Source: Chloroflexota bacterium (GTDB lineage Bacteria; Chloroflexota; Anaerolineae; Fen-1058). Taken from it: DNA of 5,079 bases. This document shows positions 1 to 4,511 of the stretch, piece by piece. The stretch covers positions 1 through 5,079 of the forward strand of contig JACRBO010000698.1 of NCBI GenBank assembly GCA_016219235.1. Direction: 5' to 3'. Numbering within the stretch: the stretch's first letter is position 1; every line of letters starts with the position of its first letter. Under the pieces are notes generated by a model. That model saw nothing but the letters and a program-made list of their open reading frames with translations. It was not told the DNA's origin and ran no database searches. Made by a program: the position numbers and the translations under genes.

Positions 1-161
1 AACATCAGGCCGATCAGGATCATCAACCATTTGTCGAGCGGCGGACGATCGGGTTGGGTCGCTTTCTTGAGATCGGCCAGCGCGCGTCTGCCCGCCGACC
101 AGTAGTAGCCAACCCACGCCAATCACGCGACGAAGACCAACCAGCGTACGACAACGATCAT
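1..161 (-). pseudogene. 5' part of a small membrane protein gene with an in-frame TGA at codon 13; runs off the left edge
   Basis: Reading the minus strand from the ATG at 161-159 gives MIVVVRWLVFVA, then TGA (125-123), then an open frame to the window edge: LAWVGYYWSAGRRALADLKK, about ten polar residues, and KWLMILIGLM. A strong GGAGG sits 5 nt before the ATG. The two sides of the stop join into one plausible transmembrane helix (residues about 2-21), followed by a basic cytoplasmic stretch and the start of a second helix. The simplest reading is one gene whose codon 13 was TGG (Trp) and became TGA, either as a real nonsense mutation or as a sequence error. Alternatives are translation from the TTG directly after the stop, which has no visible ribosome binding site, or a 12-residue leader peptide. 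The helix pattern is loosely like isoprenylcysteine methyltransferase-type small membrane proteins, but I cannot assign a family from about 53 codons. Confidence 0.55.
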
Positions 162-166
162 GGCGA

Positions 167-171
167 CCTCC
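167..171 (-). promoter_or_regulatory. Ribosome binding site GGAGG for the left-edge membrane gene
   Basis: On the minus strand GGAGG is followed by 5 nt (TCGCC) and then ATG at 161-159. It is close to an ideal Shine-Dalgarno sequence. It marks this ATG as the original start, so the TGA twelve codons later is unexpected. Confidence 0.6.
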
Positions 172-223
172 GCACAATTTGTCACAAGAATTAACTGCTC
201 GCAGCACATCCCGAAAACAGATC

Positions 224-363
224 AAGCATCCTGAGCGAAGCAGCGTTCTTTTCCGCTGCGCAGTCGAAGGATGCGGCTAACGCCACGAATCCCGTTGTTT
301 TGTTCCAGCCGCATCCTTCGACTACGTTCTACAAAAACGTGTAGAACTCCGATCAGGATGCTT
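224..363. repeat. Composite palindromic element E1 (MITE-like, non-coding)
   Basis: The outer ends are an 11-bp perfect inverted repeat, AAGCATCCTGA at 224-234 against TCAGGATGCTT at 353-363. Inside are a 17-bp perfect inverted repeat (262-278 against 307-323, containing GTCGAAGGATGC) with a 28-nt spacer, a 6-bp stem GCAGCG/CGCTGC (240-245/254-259), and a 7-bp stem GTTCTAC/GTAGAAC (326-332/341-347). Two of its modules recur in element E2 at 3567-3734: 19 nt identical in direct orientation (305-323 = 3642-3660) and 23 nt identical in inverted orientation (224-246 = complement of 3712-3734). No open frame of interest lies within it. It sits 20 bp beyond the stop codon of the mutarotase gene. 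Transposase-dependent mobility is only a guess; no clear target-site duplication was seen. Confidence 0.75.
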
Positions 364-382
364 TCGTGATTGCCGATTCGAC

Positions 383-1216
383 CTACGCCATCACGATCTG
401 CGATCCGCGCCACGTCGCTTGCGGCTCAAGCACGATCGGCTCGCCCACCACCGCGGCCTCCACGCACACCATGCGGTGATAACCGTCCGGCTCCAGATCG
501 CTCATCTTCGCGCCCACGATCGGGCCGGGGTTCCACACCACGGCATCGGGGAAGCCGCGATTCATCACCGTCGTCGCACGATCGGCTTCACGGATGATGA
601 CGCGCTCCGGCGCATCATAGTAAACGCGATCGACTTCGCCGTCGAACGCAATCGGACTTTCAGACTGAACGCCCTCCACGTAACCGCCGCCCGCCCGATC
701 GGCATAGCGCCGCCCGCTCAGCCCGTCAATCACGGTCGAGCGAACATCGCTCACCCGAAAATACGTGTGCAGCGCGCCCGTGAATTCAAAGGGGGCATCG
801 CCGGTGTTCGTCACTTCAAACTCAAGCAGCAGGTTCCGCGCGCCGATCGCCACGGTCATGACGGTTGTAAAAGCGTGCGGCCATACTTTCAACGTCGCCG
901 CCGATTCGCTCAGTTGCAGCGCGATCGAATTCGCGCCGCCATGGCGGATGGCCCACGGCAGCGTGCGCACGAAGCCATGTTTGGGCAGCGGCCCAAACGT
1001 CGCAAACTGTGGAAAGCACACTGGTACTCCGCCGCGAATGGCCGCACCCGATCGAAATTCGCTGGTGCGGCTCACAAACAGCCGTTCCTCGCCATTGGCC
1101 GGCCTCCACGACGCGACGTGTCCGCCATGCAAATAGATTTCGGCTTGTGCACCGTCGTCCGTGGTAAGCACCAACTTGGGCAGATCACCCGTGCCCGCTT
1201 TTAATTCTGATGACAT
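383..1216 (-). CDS. D-hexose-6-phosphate mutarotase-like protein (aldose 1-epimerase superfamily)
   Basis: The 277-residue protein matches the YeaD/glucose-6-phosphate 1-epimerase type in length and motif order. These cytosolic enzymes interconvert alpha and beta anomers of hexose phosphates at the entry to glycolysis and sugar storage. Visible landmarks are YLHGGHVASW (28-37), AIRGGVPVCFPQF (59-71), KHGFVRTLPW (79-88), GALHTYFRVSDV (147-158), VVWNPG (226-231) and MVCVEAA (249-255). By family analogy His150 and Glu253 are the probable catalytic acid/base pair; this is inferred from position, not tested. I chose the ATG at 1216 because AGGAGA lies 6 nt upstream. The frame stays open to a TTG at 1288, but those codons have no ribosome binding site and overlap the inverted repeat and candidate promoter. 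It is divergent from the radical SAM gene and appears monocistronic. The substrate cannot be decided from sequence alone. Confidence 0.9.
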   Translation of the reverse strand: MSSELKAGTGDLPKLVLTTDDGAQAEIYLHGGHVASWRPANGEERLFVSRTSEFRSGAAIRGGVPVCFPQFATFGPLPKHGFVRTLPWAIRHGGANSIALQLSESAATLKVWPHAFTTVMTVAIGARNLLLEFEVTNTGDAPFEFTGALHTYFRVSDVRSTVIDGLSGRRYADRAGGGYVEGVQSESPIAFDGEVDRVYYDAPERVIIREADRATTVMNRGFPDAVVWNPGPIVGAKMSDLEPDGYHRMVCVEAAVVGEPIVLEPQATWRGSQIVMA

Positions 1217-1222
1217 ACTCTG

Positions 1223-1228
1223 TCTCCT
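1223..1228 (-). promoter_or_regulatory. Ribosome binding site AGGAGA deciding the mutarotase start
   Basis: On the minus strand AGGAGA is followed by 6 nt and then the ATG at 1216-1214. This spacing supports the 277-residue start over the upstream TTG at 1288. Confidence 0.7.
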
Positions 1229-1265
1229 GAGTGAATCGGTTGCCTTTATTGTGGTCGCCAGTGTA

Positions 1266-1285
1266 CGCGCAAATGAAGTTGCGCG
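1266..1285. repeat. Short perfect inverted repeat upstream of the mutarotase gene
   Basis: CGCGCAA at 1266-1272 and TTGCGCG at 1279-1285 form a 7-bp stem around a 6-nt loop (ATGAAG). It lies just downstream of the candidate minus-strand promoter, in the presumed untranslated leader of the mutarotase gene. It could be an operator dyad or an mRNA hairpin; the sequence does not distinguish these. Confidence 0.4.
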
Positions 1286-1294
1286 CAAACGCTC

Positions 1295-1323
1295 AATCTA
1301 CCAATGCAAAGGGTATACAGCAA
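1295..1323 (-). promoter_or_regulatory. Candidate promoter for the mutarotase gene
   Basis: On the minus strand TTGCTG (1323-1318) and TAGATT (1300-1295) are separated by 17 nt. The -10 is preceded by TGG, giving an extended -10. The -35 matches only TTG of the consensus. A start near 1288 would give a leader of about 70 nt holding the inverted repeat at 1266-1285 and the AGGAGA site. This is a weak match and the call is tentative. Confidence 0.3.
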
Positions 1324-1351
1324 AACTGTTGGGCGGCTCTCCGTTTTCCAA

Positions 1352-1431
1352 GTTTGCTCGCGATGGATTTGGCAATCCATCGTCCCAGACGCCGGATTTG
1401 GCACGCCTTTCGGGCAGCGGCGGGAGCAAGC
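1352..1431. other. Potential nested hairpin structure in the divergent intergenic region
   Basis: A 9-bp perfect stem, CGATGGATT (1361-1369) against AATCCATCG (1374-1382), closes a TGGC tetraloop. It is enclosed by a second pairing of 1352-1359 (GTTTGCTC) with 1424-1431 (GAGCAAGC), with one G-T wobble. No T-run follows on either strand, so it is not an intrinsic terminator. It lies upstream of both divergent promoters. It could be an operator, an unannotated small RNA or chance; no known RNA family was recognised. Confidence 0.3.
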
Positions 1432-1478
1432 GTAAAGGCACCAACACTTTTGCGTTATACCCCAATCCAAATTATCGA

Positions 1479-1507
1479 TTGACACACAAGAACGCATGTT
1501 CTATAAT
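1479..1507 (+). promoter_or_regulatory. Perfect-consensus sigma70-type promoter for the radical SAM gene
   Basis: TTGACA (1479-1484), a 17-nt spacer, and TATAAT (1502-1507) match the consensus in both hexamers with optimal spacing. Transcription would be expected to begin about 7 nt after the -10, at or within a base or two of the ATG at 1514. No separate leader or well-spaced Shine-Dalgarno sequence exists; AGAGG lies only 1 nt before the ATG. This implies a leaderless mRNA. Confidence 0.8.
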
Positions 1508-1513
1508 AGAGGC

Positions 1514-2755
1514 ATGGACGCCGAAGTTAAACTTCAACTCCTCGCCGATAATGCCGCCATCGAACCGGCCGAAGATAAGCGCATCGACCTGCAACCCGCA
1601 GGCATGAGCGCCGATCGAACGGCGGCTTGCGGCCACTCGCCCGTCGAACTGAAACACGCGGTCGAGCAGATTCGTGTGGGTGACAACAGCGCGCTCGAAG
1701 TCAAAAAGAGTTCGCTGGGCGTCCATCATGCTGTCATGCCGGGCGGTAAGACCATCGCGCTGCTCAAGACCATGCTCACGTCCGCGTGTGAGCGCGATTG
1801 CTTCTACTGTCCCTTTCGCAAGGGCCGCGATATGCGCCGCGCCACCTTCAAGCCCGACGAGATGGCCAAGACCTTCGTGGAGTTGAATCGTTCGCGCATC
1901 GCCGAAGGTCTCTTTCTCAGTTCGGGCATCGCGGGCGGCGGCGTGTGCACGCAGGACAAACTCCTCGACTCCATCGACATCCTGCGCACCAAACACCAGT
2001 ATCGCGGCTACGTCCACCTGAAGATCATGCCCGGCTCGGAACGCGATCAAGTCTATCGGGCGATGCAACTGTCCGATCGGATATCGATCAACCTCGAAGC
2101 GCCCAACACCCGCCGATTGGCCGATCTGGCCCCGCACAAAATTTTTCTCGAAGAATTGCTCAAGCCGCTGCAATGGGCCGATGAGATTCGGCGCACCCAA
2201 TCGCCTTTCCTCGGCTGGAACAACAAGTGGCCGTCATTGGTCACGCAGTTCGTGGTGGGCGCGGTCGGCGAGAACGATCTGGAGATTCTCTCGACAACGG
2301 CCTATCTCATCAAGAAACTGCGTTTGGCGCGAGCGTACTTCTCGGCCTTCAGCCCGGTACTTAACACGCCGCTGGAAAACACGCCCGCCGAAAATCCGTG
2401 GCGCGAGCACCGCCTGTATCAATCCTCGTTTCTGTTGCGCGATTACGGTTTTGATCTGGAAGACATGCCCTTCCTGCAAAACGGCTTCCTGCCGCTGGAT
2501 GTCGATCCGAAGATCGCGTGGGCGCGGCAGAACCTGACCGACAAGCCGATCGAGCTCAACCGGGCCGATCGGCGTGATTTACTCCGCGTGCCCGGCATTG
2601 GCCCCAAAGGCGTCGAATCGATCCTCAGCGCGCGCCGCAAAGGCACCCTGCGCGATCTGAAAGACCTCAAAGCGATCGGCGTCCTGGCCAATCGCGCCGC
2701 GCCCTACGTCTTGCTGAATGGCAAACGCCCCGCCTGGCAATTGGGCCTGTGGTAG
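1514..2755 (+). CDS. Radical SAM protein with C-terminal helix-hairpin-helix (putative DNA modification/repair family)
   Basis: The 413-residue protein carries the radical SAM cluster motif as Cys92-x3-Cys96-x2-Cys99 (CERDCFYC), so it should bind a [4Fe-4S] cluster and S-adenosylmethionine. Later core strands are visible as GLFLSSGI (132-139), GYVHLKIMPG (165-174) and DRISINLEAPN (188-198). The C-terminus has a helix-hairpin-helix, LLRVPGIGPKGVESIL (356-371), and a second HhH-like segment near 380-403, implying nucleic-acid binding. The architecture fits the family annotated as putative DNA modification/repair radical SAM protein, whose members often neighbour a DUF4130/UDG-like protein; none is visible here. 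The reaction is unknown. An ATG at 1496 is in frame but lies inside the promoter spacer, between TTGACA and TATAAT, so it cannot be on the transcript; the ATG at 1514 was chosen. The RHH-like gene follows after 24 nt, probably in the same operon. Confidence 0.88.
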   Translation: MDAEVKLQLLADNAAIEPAEDKRIDLQPAGMSADRTAACGHSPVELKHAVEQIRVGDNSALEVKKSSLGVHHAVMPGGKTIALLKTMLTSACERDCFYCPFRKGRDMRRATFKPDEMAKTFVELNRSRIAEGLFLSSGIAGGGVCTQDKLLDSIDILRTKHQYRGYVHLKIMPGSERDQVYRAMQLSDRISINLEAPNTRRLADLAPHKIFLEELLKPLQWADEIRRTQSPFLGWNNKWPSLVTQFVVGAVGENDLEILSTTAYLIKKLRLARAYFSAFSPVLNTPLENTPAENPWREHRLYQSSFLLRDYGFDLEDMPFLQNGFLPLDVDPKIAWARQNLTDKPIELNRADRRDLLRVPGIGPKGVESILSARRKGTLRDLKDLKAIGVLANRAAPYVLLNGKRPAWQLGLW

Positions 2756-2771
2756 AATAAATGGCGAGGAG
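2750..2771 (+). promoter_or_regulatory. Ribosome binding site and possible internal extended -10 for the small RHH-like gene
   Basis: GAGGAG (2766-2771) lies 8 nt before the ATG at 2780 and only 2 nt before the ATG at 2774, which favours 2780 as the start. TGGTAGAAT (2750-2758) resembles an extended -10 and overlaps the TAG stop of the upstream gene. It has no recognisable -35, so separate transcription is only a possibility. The ribosome binding site is convincing, the promoter is not. Confidence 0.4.
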
Positions 2772-2779
2772 CAATGCCG

Positions 2780-3037
2780 ATGGCCGCCCAATCTACCTTC
2801 ATCACTTTGCGTGTTCCACTCGAAGTTGTCGATCAGTTACCCACCGATCCGACGACGCGCACCCACGTGTTGGAGTTGGGTCTCCGCCAGTGGCGCGTGA
2901 TTGAAGCATTGGAGAAGTATCGCCAGGGGCACGGCACGTTGGCCTATGCGGCTGAACAGGCTGGAGTGTCCCTGCGTGAGATCATTCCCCTGGCCTACGC
3001 TCACGGGCTTACGCCGCCCGCCGACTCCGAAATGTAA
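2780..3037 (+). CDS. Small ribbon-helix-helix / UPF0175-like protein (putative antitoxin or regulator)
   Basis: The 85-residue product starts with a strand-like ribbon, STFITLRVPLEVVDQL (5-20), typical of ribbon-helix-helix DNA-binding proteins. It continues with IEALEKYRQG (41-50) and a helix-turn-helix-like segment, TLAYAAEQAGVSLREIIPLAYAHGL (53-77). The latter resembles UPF0175 proteins, which are often annotated as VapB-like antitoxins. The start at 2780 was taken over the ATG at 2774 because GAGGAG is 8 nt away. It begins 24 nt after the radical SAM stop, so co-transcription is likely. No toxin gene (PIN-domain or other) follows; the next 165 nt hold only a hairpin repeat. It may therefore be an orphan antitoxin, or a regulator of the radical SAM operon. 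The family assignment rests on pattern recognition of the two segments. Confidence 0.65.
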   Translation: MAAQSTFITLRVPLEVVDQLPTDPTTRTHVLELGLRQWRVIEALEKYRQGHGTLAYAAEQAGVSLREIIPLAYAHGLTPPADSEM

Positions 3038-3070
3038 CAGCAATTGCGCTGATTCCATTCACATCATATC

Positions 3071-3167
3071 GTCATTCCCGCACGCTTTTGGCGGGAATCC
3101 AGCAGATCCAACCGACCCAACACGCATGCTTCAGCGTGGATGCCCGACAACAGCATTCGGGCATGAC
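3071..3167. repeat. REPIN-like pair of homologous hairpins in inverted orientation
   Basis: Unit A (3071-3101, plus) and unit B (3137-3167, minus) are each 31 nt. Aligned in the same sense, from GTCAT to ATCCA, they agree at 25 of 31 positions. Each folds into an 8-bp stem with a 9-nt loop: ATTCCCGC/GCGGGAAT (3074-3081/3091-3098) in A, and ATGCCCGA/TCGGGCAT (3140-3147/3157-3164) in B. Of six differences, four form two compensated base pairs (T-A to G-C and C-G to A-T) and two fall in the loop. A 35-nt spacer, with its own CACGC/GCGTG arms reaching 3138, separates the units. Two inverted REP-like units form the arrangement called REPIN. The element fills most of the gap between the RHH-like and DUF6504-like genes. 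Confidence 0.75.
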
Positions 3168-3202
3168 AGAGTAACAATCAGCCATTCCACATACATATTG
3201 CG

Positions 3203-3577
3203 ATGCCGGCGTATCAACCCCTCCACTTCATCGACGAACCCATCGACGTGATCTTCGACACGCCGCCCGTGCGCGAGAAAGCGCCGCCCTGCCCGAATGC
3301 CTTTGTGTGGCAGACAAAAACGTATCGCGTGCTGGAGACGATTGAAGAGTGGCACGACTACGCGCGCACAGGCCGCATGGCGACGAATATGCGGCCCGCG
3401 CACATCGAAGCCGCCGCCAGCCGTGGCTCGTGGGGCGTAGGCCGCTTCTTCTTTCGCGTGCGCGTTGATTCAGGACAAGTCTTTGAGGTGTACTACGATC
3501 GCGCGCCCAAGGGGCAGAAGCAGAAAAAAGGCGCGTGGTTCATCAAGGCAGAGTTGGGCGAAAGCAAAGCACCCTGA
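3203..3577 (+). CDS. DUF6504-like protein of unknown function
   Basis: The 124-residue protein begins with DEPIDVIFDTPP (11-22), then has NAFVWQTKTYRVLETIEEW (32-50), a charged middle, RFFFRVRVDSGQVFEVYYDRAPK (81-103), a basic QKQKK stretch and GAWFIKAEL (110-118). This order (a short basic or aromatic strand, F-x-W-x-x-x-x-Y-x-V, then a strand pair ending in D-R and a final W) resembles DUF6504. Actinobacterial members of that family tend to lie near ImuB/DnaE2 mutagenic repair genes. No polymerase gene is visible here. There is no signal peptide or membrane segment, so it should be cytosolic. The ATG at 3203 has no Shine-Dalgarno sequence; the next Met is residue 59, inside the domain. The last three residues and the TGA stop (KAP-stop) lie inside repeat element E2. 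Confidence 0.7.
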   Translation: MPAYQPLHFIDEPIDVIFDTPPVREKAPPCPNAFVWQTKTYRVLETIEEWHDYARTGRMATNMRPAHIEAAASRGSWGVGRFFFRVRVDSGQVFEVYYDRAPKGQKQKKGAWFIKAELGESKAP

Positions 3578-3734
3578 GCGAAGTGCCGCAGCGGCATCGC
3601 GGCACGAAGTCGAAGGGGCGAGATGGCCCGAAGAATAGGTCCCAGCCGCATCCTTCGACTGCACAGCGCGGGCGCATCCTAGGCGACACAGGGTGAAGTC
3701 GATAGCCGCCCACGCTGCTTCGCTCAGGATGCTT
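3567..3734. repeat. Composite palindromic element E2, related to E1, between convergent genes
   Basis: The ends are 17-nt inverted repeats agreeing at 16 positions: AAGCACCCTGAGCGAAG (3567-3583) and the complement of 3718-3734 (AAGCATCCTGAGCGAAG). Internal stems include GTGCCGC/GCGGCAC (3583-3589/3599-3605) and AGTCGAAGG/CCTTCGACT (3608-3616/3652-3660). It shares a 19-nt direct match and a 23-nt inverted match with E1 at 224-363. Both ends carry GCA-YCC-TGA in the reading frame of the gene entering from that side. They therefore supply the stop codon of the DUF6504-like gene (TGA 3575-3577) and of the hydrolase gene (TGA at 3726-3724). Confidence 0.75.
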
Positions 3735-4506
3735 GTCCCCCTGAATTTGGGGGCTTTTCGGTCAGAAGATCGATTGTAAATTCATCCGCCACGCGCCGAA
3801 ACTCCTCAGATCGACTCCACATGAACGGATGCGCGCCGTCGTCGGCCAGATAGAATTTCGCGCCCCGAATTTGCCCCGCCATGTGCTTGACCTGTGCTTC
3901 AACCTCGACCAACGCTTCGTCGCGGCGGCTGGCCGTGATCAACACCGGACATTGAATCTCGCTTAAGCGCCCCGCAAACACATCGCCGCCCGTGTCGGCA
4001 AAACGCAGCAACATAGCCGTATCCGCGCCAATAACGTGCGCCCAATCATCACCGTGGCCGCTGCGCCAGAATGCGACCTGCTCGGGCGACTGCAACGCAC
4101 GTATCGCCATCGAAGCCCGCAATGCGTCCGGCGGCCAGTGCTCGATGCAGCTGTCCGCGATGACGGCGCGCACGCGATCGGGATGTTGAATCGCCAGATG
4201 CAGCGCCACGATCCCACCGCCGCTCGTCCCCAGTACGATCGCGCGCTCTTCGCCCAGATGATCGATCAACGCGGCCGCCGCGTGCGCGCCCTGCACCCAC
4301 CAATCGAGCGGCCATACGGCCAGCCGATCGGATTGACCGGTGCCTGCAAAATCGAGCGAGACGGCGTGGAAGCGCTGAGAAAAGTAGGCAAGGTCATCGA
4401 CATGGTGCGCTGATGAGGCCGTATTCCCGGGCAAAATCAGCAGTAACGGGCCGTGACCCTGCTCGCGATAAAACAGTTTCAGCCCGTCGTAGTGAAAATG
4501 CGGCAT
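3724..4506 (-). CDS. Alpha/beta hydrolase
   Basis: The 260-residue cytosolic protein has a complete alpha/beta hydrolase signature. The oxyanion region is ILPGNTAS (24-31). DFAGTGQSD (52-60) is the usual D-x-x-G-x-G-x-S motif. The nucleophile elbow GTSGGG gives Ser95. The expected acid is Asp196 in TASRRDEALV, and His226 in DGAHPFMW completes the triad. The substrate cannot be predicted. The start is the ATG at 4506 (MPHFHYDGLKLFYREQG), where domain homology begins; the frame runs open further upstream only by reading the CruF-like gene out of frame. It starts 5 nt after the CruF-like stop, with no clear Shine-Dalgarno sequence, suggesting translational coupling in one operon. The tail after about residue 248 (LTEKPPNSGGQAS) is probably outside the fold. 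Its last codons and stop come from repeat element E2. Confidence 0.9.
   Translation of the reverse strand: MPHFHYDGLKLFYREQGHGPLLLILPGNTASSAHHVDDLAYFSQRFHAVSLDFAGTGQSDRLAVWPLDWWVQGAHAAAALIDHLGEERAIVLGTSGGGIVALHLAIQHPDRVRAVIADSCIEHWPPDALRASMAIRALQSPEQVAFWRSGHGDDWAHVIGADTAMLLRFADTGGDVFAGRLSEIQCPVLITASRRDEALVEVEAQVKHMAGQIRGAKFYLADDGAHPFMWSRSEEFRRVADEFTIDLLTEKPPNSGGQAS
3737..3758 (+). terminator. Possible intrinsic terminator for the plus-strand DUF6504-like gene
   Basis: CCCCC (3737-3741) and GGGGG (3749-3753) form a GC-only 5-bp stem around TGAATTT, followed by C and TTTT. It lies about 160 nt after the plus-strand stop, inside the 3' end of the convergent hydrolase gene. The T-run is short, so this is a weak candidate. 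The same bases encode KPPNSGG of the hydrolase tail. Confidence 0.3.
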
Positions 4507-4511
4507 GGCAA

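Noticed and set aside
222..413. 63-codon minus-strand frame across element E1
   Set aside because: It is made mostly of repeat sequence and overlaps the mutarotase 3' end; it has no ribosome binding site.
419..1204. 261-codon open frame on the plus strand opposite the mutarotase gene
   Set aside because: It lies entirely antisense to a protein with clear family motifs and its own translation is rich in Arg/His/Ala low-complexity runs with no recognisable domain.
1320..1450. Possible tRNA or riboswitch in the intergenic region
   Set aside because: No T-loop GTTCGA-type box, acceptor pairing or known riboswitch core could be found; only simple hairpins are supported.
1161..1607. 148-codon plus-strand frame spanning the divergent intergenic region
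   Set aside because: It starts inside the mutarotase gene, crosses both promoters and ends inside the radical SAM gene in another frame; no ribosome binding site or family resemblance.
1472..2200. 242-codon minus-strand frame opposite the radical SAM gene
   Set aside because: Antisense shadow of a gene with an intact Cys-x3-Cys-x2-Cys motif and consensus promoter; no motif of its own.
3071..3734. Possible CRISPR array from the repeated palindromes
   Set aside because: The units are inverted rather than direct, only two per family, with unequal spacing and no cas genes.
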